Shown: piece by piece, positions 23,767 through 32,417 of the stretch
Layout: the number at the start of each line of letters is the position of its first letter
Position numbering within the stretch: position 1 is the stretch's first letter
NCBI GenBank assembly: GCA_035709005.1
Contig: DASTFB010000104.1
Coordinates: forward strand, 26,690 to 90,689
Source: Candidatus Methylomirabilota bacterium
GTDB taxonomy: Bacteria; Methylomirabilota; Methylomirabilia; Rokubacteriales; CSP1-6
DNA length: 64,000 nucleotides
Direction of reading: 5' to 3'
Notes under the pieces: generated by a model
Database searches by the model: none
Seen by the model: the letters and a program-made list of their open reading frames with translations, nothing else
Told to the model about the DNA's origin: nothing
Translations under genes and position numbers: made by a program

Positions 23767-24648
23767 GGAAACGCGTGTGCCCTCCTCGAGGACGGACTGA
23801 CCGGGTGCGTCCTGGTCCGCCCGGACCTCAGCGTCGACGTGGACCACCACCTGATAATGCTCGTCCGGGGTCCCGGGCTCGAGCCCGTGGTGCAGGGCCG
23901 TCTCGGCCAGCAGCGCCAGGGCGTCGGCCTGCTGCTGAGCCATCGTGGAGGTGTCCGGGTAAAAGGACGATGCTCCCGCAGGAACGTCGGCCGAGCCGGG
24001 GTCCATCTCGGCGGGGCGCTGCTGCTCCATGGCGCGCGCTTTCTGATACAGCGTCTCCCGGGCCGCCGTCAGCGCCTGCACGACCAGCGCGCCGACCTCG
24101 GGCTCCAGCCGCCCGCGCAGGACCACCATGCCGTCTTCATCTTGATACACGTGCAGCGCTCGGCTCTTGTGCCGCCGTGCGGCTTCCTGAGCTTCGGCCT
24201 GCCGGTCGACCTTGCGCCAGCCCCGCACGATCCGCTCGACGTGCTCGGCCGTGCCGGCCCGCCCGACCGCGAGCAGGCGTTCTTCGGTCTCGGCGGTGGC
24301 CACGCGGGTCAAAGCCCGCACCTTGGCGTACGAGAGCTCCCCGCGGGCCAACGCCTGGGCCAGCAACGGCAGTCCGCCCAGAGCCCGCGCCACGCGGACG
24401 CGCTCGCGCGCCGCACCCAGGTCCATCCCTACCCGCCACGACAGCCAGTGGGCACAGGACTTGAACCCGTTGCCCCAGCCGCCGCGCGCGTCAAACACGC
24501 GGATCAGATCCAGGAGGCGAGCAGTGGCGGCGTCCAGGTGAGCGGCCAGCTCGGCAATCTCGTCGCCCAGCCGGTCGAGCTCTGCGGTCCTGGCGTGATT
24601 TGCCGTGCAGTCGTCAATGGCAACACGAATCGGCGAGTGAATTTCCAT
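23767..24648 (-). pseudogene. DUF222/13E12-type HNH endonuclease, N-terminal part (split by IS110)
   Basis: This fragment encodes the DUF222 helical domain: LLDLIRVFDARGGWGNGFKS, CAHWLSWRVGMDLGAARERV, then GELSYAKVRALTRVA. It ends as VLEEGTRVS just before the element; the short extension YET-stop comes from IS110 sequence at 23755-23766. The nuclease half is at 21727-22288. ATG 24648 is the natural start. The gene is disrupted, so a full-length nuclease cannot be made without excision. Confidence 0.85.
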
Positions 24649-24966
24649 GGCGCCCCCCTGCTTGAGGCGACTCTACACCCCGATTTCCGACGCCTCTGCA
24701 AGGCGTGACAAGCCGCGATCGTGGCCCAGTCGCAATTTTCTGTGGTGAGCCGCTCGATCGCCGTTCGTTTGCTCCGCAGCGGGCGCAGAACGGGCCTCTA
24801 CGCAGCACCGCCGATGTGCCGCAGGAGCGCCCGCGAAAACCTGTCAAGCGAAAACGAAGGTCCGGACCGAAAAGATAGGTAACAGATTGGACGGCCGGTC
24901 TGCTGTGTCACCAATGTCGACGGTCGCACGGAACGTCTGCGAATTCAGACGCTCGCCCGAACCCGG
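24649..24966. other. Intergenic, no gene recognised
   Basis: This 318-base stretch separates the HNH gene from the last gene of the sulfur operon. AT content is locally higher around 24840-24890 (GAAAACGAAGGTC, AAAAGATAGGTAACAG), and it should contain the promoter of the HNH gene. No coding potential or convincing insertion-sequence end was seen. Confidence 0.5.
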
Positions 24967-25212
24967 CTACTTCCCCGCCATCGACGGAATCCGGCAATCG
25001 CCCTTGAGCGAGATCGGCTGCCCGCCCGACTCGGTCAACACCGACGCCAGCCGCGCGTACAGGGTCTCCGAGACGTCGACAACGAACGAGCGTTCCCTCG
25101 CATCGGGATCGTGAAATGTCACCGTCGTAGGCGTGGTGCGGTAGTAGAGCTTCCACCGCTGGCCCGAGACCAGATCCAGGCGCAGCTCGTTCGTATAGCT
25201 GGTGAGGATCAT
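24967..25212 (-). CDS. 81-residue protein of unknown function at the end of the sulfur operon
   Basis: A small soluble protein starting MILTSYTNELRLDLVSGQRW, with alternating polar and hydrophobic residues that suggest beta strands (KLYYRTTPTTVTFHD), and ending QPISLKGDCRIPSMAGK. I do not recognise the family. ATG 25212 lies two bases after the stop of a 47-codon ORF that itself overlaps the molybdoenzyme stop, so translation is probably coupled along the operon. The longer frame to 25302 reads through that ORF and is rejected. One Cys near the C-terminus. Confidence 0.6.
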   Translation of the reverse strand: MILTSYTNELRLDLVSGQRWKLYYRTTPTTVTFHDPDARERSFVVDVSETLYARLASVLTESGGQPISLKGDCRIPSMAGK

Positions 25213-25214
25213 CG

Positions 25215-25358
25215 TCAATCCCCGGGGTGGGGCGGGGTGCAGTACTCGATCTCGAGAGCCTTCCACGGACTCCCCACGAGATCGGGCACGTCGGGGCCGC
25301 AAGCGCCCGTCAGACAGCCCGGGATCGGCAGCGCCGCGACCGCGCCGCGCCGCCGCAC
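25215..25358 (-). CDS. 47-residue Cys-containing small protein coupled to the molybdoenzyme
   Basis: GTG 25358-25356 overlaps the molybdoenzyme stop as TAGTG, and the ORF stops at TGA 25217-25215, two bases before the next ATG. The product begins RRRGAVAALPIPGCLTGACG and ends EIEYCTPPHPGD, with three Cys (15, 20, 41) and a Pro-rich tail. The N-terminal RRR plus short hydrophobic stretch could be a degenerate signal, but is too short for a normal one. The precise overlaps on both sides argue that it is translated. Function unknown; a small accessory or metal-binding protein is a guess. Confidence 0.5.
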   Translation of the reverse strand: MRRRGAVAALPIPGCLTGACGPDVPDLVGSPWKALEIEYCTPPHPGD

Positions 25359-28168
25359 TACTGGATCCGATACGCTTCGTCGGCCGGGCGGAAGGCCCTG
25401 GGCAGCCACAGCGGGCGGCGCAGGTTGCCCGGGCCCGGTGCCGGACGGGTGAGGCTCAGCCACTCCCGATAGACCTCGTGGGCCTTGTTGGTGTCGACCA
25501 CGATGTCGCCGTAGCGGTCGTCGGGGTCGGGCCGGGACACGCGAACTTTCTGATGCCAGCAGTGCTGGCCGCTGACCGGGTCGGGCTGCACGGGGAACGT
25601 CAGGTTCTGGTTGACGCCGGCCTCCGTCCACCAGACGCGCCGCGAGTCGGGATCGTCGCTGTCGAACGGCTCGATGCCGTGGATCTGCCGCATGCGCCAC
25701 CGGCCGGGCTCGAGCTGCTTGAGGTCCACCAGCGCGGTGGACCAGCGCTCGCCTCCACTGTCCTCCTGAAGCCGCCAGCGTCCCAGGTGGTGGGAGCAGG
25801 CGATGACGCCCGGGCGAAGGCCTTCGGTGACCCATACCCGATCGACGAAATGGCCGATGGCCGTGCTGACCTTCAGCAGGTCGCCGGTCCGGGCCCCGAC
25901 CCGCGCGGCGTCCTCGGGATGGATCCAGATCGGGTTGGTGTGAGAGATCTCGTAGAGCCACTTGGCGTTGCCCGAGCGGGTGTGGATCAGCGTGGGCAGG
26001 CGAAAGGTCGGGAGCAGGACCATCTCGCCACGGTCACGATCCAGGCGCGACCAGTGGACGTGACTGCGCAGGTAGTCGGGCACGGCCTGCTCCGGCCACT
26101 TCCAGTCGCTGAGCGTCGAGGAGAAGAATTCCAGCTTCCGGGACGGCGTGGGAAAGCCCGCCCGCACCGTTCCATCCACCTCGCAGCCGACCACCCGGCC
26201 ATCTTTCGAGGCGAGCTTCGTGCGCGGATCGATCGAGGCGCCGGCCAGCGCGGCGGGCGCCAGCGCCTGCTCGTGAGGCCGGTACGGGCCCTCGTCGACG
26301 AGGAAGGAGCCGTACCGCCGCATGTAGCCCAGCGGGGTCAACCCCTCGGCCCGGGCGGCCTCCGGCAGCCCGGGCACGCTGTGCTCGAAGATCCAGCGAT
26401 AGAACTCCTCGATGCGGAGCTTTTCCCCGGGGCGGTAGGGCGACTCGAAGTAACGGCGGATGCCCAGGGCGCCGTCGGGGTCGATGCGCCAGGACAGCTC
26501 GATCCAGAACTCGTCCTCCTCCCACACCTGACCGAGGCCCGCCGCCTCGTGGGCCTGCCAGGTCCAGTCGAACGTGCGGCCCTGGCGCTCCAGGGCCACG
26601 CGAAGCACGGGTTGCCGGAATCCGATCCAGCGCGCGGCGTGGGTCTCCTGGGACATCAGGTCGTGGCGCTCGGAGGCGACTCCCATCGGCAATACGAAAT
26701 CGGAGAACCATGCCGTCTCGCTCCACACGGGAGTCAGACAGGCATGCCGCTCGATCTTGGCCTCGTCGGTCAGCATCTCGATCCACGACATGCCGTCGGG
26801 GTTCGTCCAGACCGGGTTGTACACGCGGGTGAAGTACATGGCGAGCTTGCCGCGGCCCTCACGCAGGAAATGCGGCAAGAGATAGCTCATCTCGAAGAAG
26901 GCGAGCGGGTACTCGCGGGGCATGAGCAGCTCGCTCCACACCTGAGCCGGCGGTGGCATGAGTGGCGGGGCGGGGATGAACTTGTTCCAGGCGTTCGGGG
27001 CCGTGCCGCCCTCCGCCCCCACCGCCCCCATGAGCACGACCAGCAGCTGCAGAGCCCGGGCGACCTGCCAGCCGCCCAGGTTGCCCGCCGCCGTGTTGCG
27101 CCAGATGTGGGTGGCCAGCGCCGGGCCGGCGTCGGCGATGGCCCGGGAGACCTCGACGATGGTGGCGGCGTCCACGCCGCTCTCCTGCTGGGCGAACTCG
27201 GGGGTGAACTGGGCATACCGTTCGTCGAGCGCTCGCTCGAAGGCCTCGAAGGTCACGGGCAGATCGGTTCGCTCGGCGCGCAGGTATTCTTCCCAGTTCA
27301 CCCACCGCCGCACGAACTCACGGTCGTAGCGGCGCTCCCGGATGAGCACGTGGGCCATGGCCAGCAGCACCGCCCCTTCCGTGCCCGGCCAGGGAGCCAG
27401 CCACCAGTCGGCCATGGCGGCGGTGTTGCTCAGGCGGGTGTCCATGACGCACACCCTGGCGCCCCGCATCTTGCCCTCGATGATCCGCTGGGCGTGCGGG
27501 TTGAAGTAGTGACCGGTTTCCAGGTGGGAGGAGAGCAGGAGCATGAACCGGCTGTGGGCGTGGTCGGGCGACGGGCGATCCATCCCCATCCAGAAGGCGT
27601 AGCCGGCCCGCGCGCTCGCCGAGCAGACGTTGGTGTGGCTGTTGTGGCCGTCGATCCCCCAGGCGTGCAGCACCCGCTGCAAGTAGACGAGCTCGTGGCC
27701 GGGCCGGCCCAGGTGGTACATGACCTCCTGCGGGCGGCGCGCGACAAGCGCCTGGCGGATGCGGGCGGCGATGTCGTCGAGGGCCTCGTCCCACGTGACC
27801 CGTTCCCAGCGGCCCCCCCCGCGGGGACCGACGCGCCGGAGCGGGTAGCGGATCCGTTCCGGATCGTTCACCTGGTTCAGCGTGGCCGGACCCTTGGCGC
27901 AGGTGCGTCCGCGGCTGCCCGGATGCGCCGGATTGCCCTCGAACTTCTGAATCTGGAGCCGGTCACGGTCGACGTACGCGAGCAGGCCGCAAGCCGCCTC
28001 GCAGTTGAAGCAGATGGTCGGGATGAGGGAGTAGCGCCGCTTGACCTTGCGGGGCCACGCGGCGGGATCGTATTCCTCCCAATCGTCCCAGCGCTCCCGC
28101 GGCGGAAAGCTCATGAGCCCGCTGGCGGGCGGCGGCAGGTCGCGAGCGGTCGGGTTGAGCGGCTGCAT
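25358..28168 (-). CDS. Molybdopterin oxidoreductase catalytic subunit, SoeA/PsrA-like
   Basis: A 936-residue catalytic subunit of the complex iron-sulfur molybdoenzyme family. Cys53, Cys56, Cys60 and Cys90 (ICFNCEAAC, RGRTCAKG) bind a 4Fe-4S cluster; HNSHTNVCSASARAGYAFW holds the likely molybdenum-ligand Cys. The N-terminus RRYSLIPTICFNCEAACGLL and the absence of a twin-arginine signal fit cytoplasmic sulfite dehydrogenase SoeA rather than exported PsrA/PhsA/TtrA; this is recalled similarity, not a search. The start ATG 28168 overlaps the stop of the FeS-NrfD fusion gene, its electron-transfer and membrane partner. With flavocytochrome c and a TauE exporter upstream, oxidation of sulfite in the cytoplasm is the most consistent role. 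Confidence 0.82.
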   Translation of the reverse strand: MQPLNPTARDLPPPASGLMSFPPRERWDDWEEYDPAAWPRKVKRRYSLIPTICFNCEAACGLLAYVDRDRLQIQKFEGNPAHPGSRGRTCAKGPATLNQVNDPERIRYPLRRVGPRGGGRWERVTWDEALDDIAARIRQALVARRPQEVMYHLGRPGHELVYLQRVLHAWGIDGHNSHTNVCSASARAGYAFWMGMDRPSPDHAHSRFMLLLSSHLETGHYFNPHAQRIIEGKMRGARVCVMDTRLSNTAAMADWWLAPWPGTEGAVLLAMAHVLIRERRYDREFVRRWVNWEEYLRAERTDLPVTFEAFERALDERYAQFTPEFAQQESGVDAATIVEVSRAIADAGPALATHIWRNTAAGNLGGWQVARALQLLVVLMGAVGAEGGTAPNAWNKFIPAPPLMPPPAQVWSELLMPREYPLAFFEMSYLLPHFLREGRGKLAMYFTRVYNPVWTNPDGMSWIEMLTDEAKIERHACLTPVWSETAWFSDFVLPMGVASERHDLMSQETHAARWIGFRQPVLRVALERQGRTFDWTWQAHEAAGLGQVWEEDEFWIELSWRIDPDGALGIRRYFESPYRPGEKLRIEEFYRWIFEHSVPGLPEAARAEGLTPLGYMRRYGSFLVDEGPYRPHEQALAPAALAGASIDPRTKLASKDGRVVGCEVDGTVRAGFPTPSRKLEFFSSTLSDWKWPEQAVPDYLRSHVHWSRLDRDRGEMVLLPTFRLPTLIHTRSGNAKWLYEISHTNPIWIHPEDAARVGARTGDLLKVSTAIGHFVDRVWVTEGLRPGVIACSHHLGRWRLQEDSGGERWSTALVDLKQLEPGRWRMRQIHGIEPFDSDDPDSRRVWWTEAGVNQNLTFPVQPDPVSGQHCWHQKVRVSRPDPDDRYGDIVVDTNKAHEVYREWLSLTRPAPGPGNLRRPLWLPRAFRPADEAYRIQ

Positions 28169-29745
28169 CAGCTGAGCGGCACGGACTGACCGGCCCGGAT
28201 CCAGAGATCCTCGTAGAGCCACAGGCCGCCGAGGGCCAGGAGCGCGGCGACGACGTTCAGCGGCGCCGACTCCCACTCGGTGGCGGCGATCCCAGCCGCG
28301 ATCGGGGCCAGCACGCCGGCCGCGATGACGCCGCCCCACAACGGCAGGCGTAGCGGCCCCCGCCTGAGCAGCCGGGCCGCCAGGCCCGCGTCCTGGCTGG
28401 CGTGGCGGCTCAGGAGCTCGACCATCACCAGGCAGGCGTGAGCGGCGAGCGAGAGCACCAGCAGCGGCACCAGAAGACCGGCCTGGGGGCCGGCGTAATC
28501 GATGATCGTCGTCACGCCGCCCTCGGAGGTGACGGATGCCGGCGGGCGCTCCCACCCGGGCGCCGCGAGCAGGAGGACCGCGCTACCGGCGACCACGGCG
28601 GCGACGATGAGATGCACCAGCTTCAGCGGGCTCTGCCAGAAGTCGCGGCCTTCGGCTTGCCCGAACAGGAAGGCGCTGTAGCCCGCGGTCGCCAGCGCCA
28701 GCAGCATCGCGGCGACAGCGAGCGGGCCGGCGATGACCGTTCCGGCCAGCGAAGTCAGGGCCCCGATGCCAACGACGGCGCCGAAGGCCATCAGGATCCA
28801 GGCGCCCCACACCAGCCAGGACCGCCAGTTCGGCATGAGCAACAGGTAGTGGAAACGGTCCGGGCGCTTGAGGTCGGCGATGAGGAGTCCCGCGGTCAGG
28901 GCCAGGAGCACCAGGCTGATGAGCGCGGCGACGAGTGTGGAGCGGGCGTCCGAGATCAGCGGCACGCCGACCAGGATGGCCCCGGCCGCAATGGATTTCG
29001 TCCACAGGTAGGTCGAGACCTTCCAGCCCCACGGGCGCGGCTGGTGAGGCACGTCGTACACCGTGCGCGCCCGGGCATGGTCGCCGGCGGCGTCTGCCTG
29101 CTGGCCCGAGAGCACCATGTCGACCAGGGAGAGCTCGTCCGCAGGGCGCTGGGCCCAGAGGTAGTGGGCCGTCGGGACCTGGAGCGACGGCGTCAGGGCC
29201 GCGGTGTCGGCGCCGATGTAGAAGACCTTGGGGCGTGTCCCCTGCTCCGGCTTCCGCACCTGCACCTGCTCGGTATCCACGAGCCGGGCGATCTGGCTCG
29301 TCGCATCGTCGAGGTCGCCGGCGATGATGGCCTGCTCGGGACAGACGATCACGCAGGCCGGCTCCAGCCCCAGCTCGGTGCGGTGGGCGCAGTAATGGCA
29401 CTTGGCCGCCGTTCCGGTGGTCGGATCGATGTAGAGGGCGTCATAGGGGCAGGCCTGCATGCAGGACTTGCAGCCGATGCAGCGCTGGCCGTCGAAATCC
29501 ACGATGCCGTCACCGCGGCGGTAGAGGGCCACGGTGGGGCAGATGGTGACGCAGGGCGCGTCGTCACAATGGTTGCACCGCAGCACCGCGAAGTACCGGC
29601 GGGTGTGGGGCAGCGTCCCCCGCTCGACGTACTTCACCCAGGTCCGCGATGCGCCGAGGGGGACTTGATTCTCCTCCTTGCAGGCGACAGTGCAGGCGTG
29701 ACAGCCGATGCACCGGCGCTGATCGATCACGAAGCCGTATCGCAC
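28168..29745 (-). CDS. Fused four-cluster ferredoxin and NrfD-type membrane subunit (SoeB-SoeC / PsrB-PsrC fusion)
   Basis: A 525-residue fusion. Residues 1-185 are a DmsB/PsrB-like electron-transfer subunit with four cysteine sets (CIGCHACTVAC, CNHCDDAPC with ICP, CIGCKSCMQACP, CHYCAHR with CVIVCP). Residues 245-525 contain about eight hydrophobic helices of an NrfD/PsrC quinone-reactive anchor. These are normally two polypeptides. GTG 29745 is used as start, ten bases after the TauE gene. The fusion would deliver electrons between the quinone pool and the molybdoenzyme encoded immediately downstream with an overlapping TGATG. Confidence 0.88.
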   Translation of the reverse strand: MRYGFVIDQRRCIGCHACTVACKEENQVPLGASRTWVKYVERGTLPHTRRYFAVLRCNHCDDAPCVTICPTVALYRRGDGIVDFDGQRCIGCKSCMQACPYDALYIDPTTGTAAKCHYCAHRTELGLEPACVIVCPEQAIIAGDLDDATSQIARLVDTEQVQVRKPEQGTRPKVFYIGADTAALTPSLQVPTAHYLWAQRPADELSLVDMVLSGQQADAAGDHARARTVYDVPHQPRPWGWKVSTYLWTKSIAAGAILVGVPLISDARSTLVAALISLVLLALTAGLLIADLKRPDRFHYLLLMPNWRSWLVWGAWILMAFGAVVGIGALTSLAGTVIAGPLAVAAMLLALATAGYSAFLFGQAEGRDFWQSPLKLVHLIVAAVVAGSAVLLLAAPGWERPPASVTSEGGVTTIIDYAGPQAGLLVPLLVLSLAAHACLVMVELLSRHASQDAGLAARLLRRGPLRLPLWGGVIAAGVLAPIAAGIAATEWESAPLNVVAALLALGGLWLYEDLWIRAGQSVPLS

Positions 29746-29755
29746 GGGTCGGGCG

Positions 29756-30541
29756 CTACCGCACGGCCACGTCCCACCAGACGCGGGCCGCGGTGAGCGT
29801 GATGAACATGAGCAGGATGAGGCGCAGCGGCCAGACGCCCAGGCGCCGGCTCACCGCCGCGCCGAGGGGGGCGCCCGGCAGAGCGCCCAGGGCCACGGCG
29901 GCCGCCGGCCCTGGCGGAACCTGACCGGTGATCAGCTTGCCGGCGACGCCCGCGATGGCCGCCACGGCGGTGATGGCCAGCGAGCTGCCGATGGTCACGC
30001 GGATGGGAACGCCGACAACCACGAGGAGGAGCGGCACGAGGAGGAAGGCTCCGCCCGCGCCCACGAAGCCGGCGGCAAGACCGACGGCGCCGGCCACGGC
30101 GACGATGCGCGCCGGGCTGTATCGCGTCCGCTCGCCTGCGTGAACGGGCTCGACAGAATCCAGCGGGATCAGCATGAGGACGATCGCCACGGTGACCATC
30201 AGCGCGAAGACCACGAGCAGCCATCGCTCGGGGGCGTACTTCGACAGCAGGGCGCCGAGGAACGACGCCACGGCCATGGCGGTACCTCCGATCCAGGCCA
30301 GGTCGACGTTCACGGCGTCGTACCGCCGGTGCGCCAGCATCCCCGTCAGCGACGCCACGAAAACCTGGACCATGGTGATGGCGGCGACCGTCTTGACGTC
30401 GAGGCTGCCGACTCCGAGCAGGGGCGGCACGTAGAGGAGCAGCGGGATCATGATGAGCGCGCCCCCGATGCCCAGCAGGCCGGCGGCGAAGGCTCCGGCT
30501 ACGCCGAGACCGAAGAGCGTCGCCGCCATGATGGCCGACAT
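29756..30541 (-). CDS. TauE/SafE family sulfite/organosulfur exporter
   Basis: A 261-residue membrane protein with two repeats of four helices. Each repeat begins with a Gly-rich signature: GAFAAGLLGIGGALIMIPLL at the N-terminus and GLAAGFVGAGGAFLLVPLL in the second half. TauE/SafE proteins export sulfite, sulfoacetate or other small anions. The ATG at 30541 follows the cytochrome stop with no gap. Between a sulfide-oxidising flavocytochrome and a SoeA-like enzyme it could move sulfite across the inner membrane in either direction. Confidence 0.88.
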   Translation of the reverse strand: MSAIMAATLFGLGVAGAFAAGLLGIGGALIMIPLLLYVPPLLGVGSLDVKTVAAITMVQVFVASLTGMLAHRRYDAVNVDLAWIGGTAMAVASFLGALLSKYAPERWLLVVFALMVTVAIVLMLIPLDSVEPVHAGERTRYSPARIVAVAGAVGLAAGFVGAGGAFLLVPLLLVVVGVPIRVTIGSSLAITAVAAIAGVAGKLITGQVPPGPAAAVALGALPGAPLGAAVSRRLGVWPLRLILLMFITLTAARVWWDVAVR

Positions 30542-31126
30542 TCAGCGCTGGCTTGAAAAGTACGCGGCCAGGTCGGCCAGCGTGTCGTCTGGGATCGTCT
30601 TCATCAACGTTTTGACGGGCTTGAGCCGCTCATCCCCGGGGCTGCGCCGGTCCTGTTTGAAGAGCAGCATCTGGTTGCGCAGGTAGCCGGGAGGTTGGCC
30701 GCGCAGATCGGGCACCAGCTTGGCCGCGTCGCCCTGGCCGCGGTCGCCGTGACAGATGGAGCACTGGGTGGCCGCGGCCCGGCCCCGCTCGGCGGCGGCC
30801 GCGTCGACCTTCACCGCGGTGGCCGTGCGCGGCTGGGCGGCGAAGTAGGCGGCGATGTCGTCGACGCCGAGGGTGAGCACCTGCTTGGCGTAAGGCTCCA
30901 TCTCGGGCGACGGGCGCCGTCCCGCCGCATAGTCCTCGATGGCCTTCTTGAAGTAGGCGGCGGACATGCCGGCCAGGATGGGCATGCTGTCCGACGGGCT
31001 CTGCCCCTGAGGACCGTGGCAGACGACGCAATTGAGGGTCTTCAGCGCGCCCGGGCCGTCGAGCGGTCCGGCCCCGGCGACCCCGCCGGCGGCGAGCACG
31101 AGGAACACCGCGAGGATGATCTGCAT
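30542..31126 (-). CDS. fccA: Dihaem cytochrome c (c4/FccA type)
   Basis: A 194-residue exported dihaem cytochrome. A Sec signal (IILAVFLVLAAGGVAGA) is followed by two class I cytochrome c domains with CVVCH at 33-37 and CSICH at 122-126, and Met ligands likely in MPILAGMSAAYF and RNQMLLFK. ATG 31126 has GGAGG upstream; the longer frame to 31177 lacks a signal at its start. It lies ten bases after fccB, so it is the probable electron acceptor subunit of flavocytochrome c sulfide dehydrogenase. Confidence 0.85.
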   Translation of the reverse strand: MQIILAVFLVLAAGGVAGAGPLDGPGALKTLNCVVCHGPQGQSPSDSMPILAGMSAAYFKKAIEDYAAGRRPSPEMEPYAKQVLTLGVDDIAAYFAAQPRTATAVKVDAAAAERGRAAATQCSICHGDRGQGDAAKLVPDLRGQPPGYLRNQMLLFKQDRRSPGDERLKPVKTLMKTIPDDTLADLAAYFSSQR

Positions 31127-31136
31127 CGTGCCTCCT

Positions 31137-32399
31137 TCAGGCCAGCATGTCTCGCCAGATGCTGGTGGCCCAACCAATCGCGTTCTGGGCGACGGCGGCG
31201 CTCTGGCCCGGCGTGAGCTTTTGCTCGATCTGCACGACCTTGCCCCCTTCGATCTTGTAGGCGTTGACCACGGCGATCGCCTCGCGGTCGTTGACCCAGC
31301 TGTAGCAGGTGTTGCCGGGGGGCAGGACCGGCGGCTGCTTGTCCTGGATCAGATGCGCGACGGCCACGGCGCAGATCTTCCCCATGGCATTGGCGATGTT
31401 GCCCGATTTGGGCACGGGCAGGCCGGTCGTGGAGTCGCCCACCACGTGGACGTTCGGGTGCTTGACCGATTCGTAGGTGACGTGGTTCACCTCGCACCAG
31501 CGCTTGTCGGCCCCGACCAGGTCGGCCTGCGCGGCGATGGCCCCGGCGCGCTGGGGCGGGATGAGATTGACGACGTCGTACGTGACCTTGTCGCCGAACT
31601 CCGTGGTGACTTCCCGCCGGCCGGGATCCACTTTGGCCACCTTGCTCGACCCGCGATACTCGAGGTTCGGATAGGCCTTCCAGGCCGCGCGGAAGAGGCC
31701 CGCCTTGGAGATGACGTTCGGGTTGGCGTCGAGCACGATCAGCTTGGCTTTCGGCTTGTGCGTCTTCAGATACCAGGCGACCTGGCACGCCCGCTCGTAG
31801 GGGCCGGGCGGGCAGCGGAAGGCGGCCGGCGGAATGGAGAGGACGAACACGCCGCCGTCGGGCATGGCGGCGAGCTGCCGGGCCAGCTCGACGGTCTGCG
31901 GCCCGGCCTTCCAGGCGTGCAGGACTTTGTCCCGGTTCTCGACCAGCCCCTCGACCTGACTCCACTGGAACTCGACTCCCGGCGACGCGATGAGGCGGTC
32001 GTACGCGAGGTACCCTTCGCCGACCCTAACGCGCCGGGCCGCGGGATCGATGGCGGTCACCGTCTCGTGGATCACGTCGACGCCGTGCTTCCGCAGCCCG
32101 CCATAATCGAAGGTCATGCTGTCGATGGTCCGCACCCCGCTCAGCACGAGGTTGCTGAACGGGCACGACACGAACGTGCGATTGGGCTCGAACAGGATGA
32201 CCTCGATCGAGGGATCGGCCAGGCGGGCGTACTTCGCCGCGGTGGCGCCGCCCCAGCCGCCGCCGACGATGACGACGCGCCGTCCCCTCTTGGGCCGGAA
32301 GTCCCCCTTCATCGGCCGGGCGCAGCCGGCGCCGAGGCCACCCGCGGCCAGCGCGGTCCCGCCCACCTGCAAGAATCGCCGACGTGTCATCAGCGCCAT
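31137..32399 (-). CDS. fccB: Flavocytochrome c sulfide dehydrogenase flavoprotein subunit
   Basis: A 420-residue FAD protein that oxidises sulfide to sulfur in the periplasm. It has a twin-arginine signal (MTRRRFLQVGGTALAAGGLG) ending in GAGC, a possible lipobox. The FAD motif is VVIVGGGWGGATAAKYA, the redox Cys pair is expected at FVSCPFSN and FRCPPGPYERACQ, and the C-terminal FCSD flavin-binding domain shows VVGDSTTGLPVPKSGNIANA and CYSWVNDREAIAV. ATG 32399 has GGGAGGG upstream. The dihaem cytochrome gene follows directly. Could alternatively be SoxF. Confidence 0.9.
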   Translation of the reverse strand: MALMTRRRFLQVGGTALAAGGLGAGCARPMKGDFRPKRGRRVVIVGGGWGGATAAKYARLADPSIEVILFEPNRTFVSCPFSNLVLSGVRTIDSMTFDYGGLRKHGVDVIHETVTAIDPAARRVRVGEGYLAYDRLIASPGVEFQWSQVEGLVENRDKVLHAWKAGPQTVELARQLAAMPDGGVFVLSIPPAAFRCPPGPYERACQVAWYLKTHKPKAKLIVLDANPNVISKAGLFRAAWKAYPNLEYRGSSKVAKVDPGRREVTTEFGDKVTYDVVNLIPPQRAGAIAAQADLVGADKRWCEVNHVTYESVKHPNVHVVGDSTTGLPVPKSGNIANAMGKICAVAVAHLIQDKQPPVLPPGNTCYSWVNDREAIAVVNAYKIEGGKVVQIEQKLTPGQSAAVAQNAIGWATSIWRDMLA

Positions 32400-32417
32400 G
32401 ATCCCTCCCGCCTGCGG

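Noticed and set aside
24838..24930. Possible insertion-sequence end with GGTAACAG-type sequence
   Set aside because: No matching second end, transposase fragment or repeat was found.
25202..28189. 995-codon plus-strand open frame
   Set aside because: It is antisense to the molybdoenzyme, whose motifs and codon usage are clear. High GC makes long spurious frames common here.
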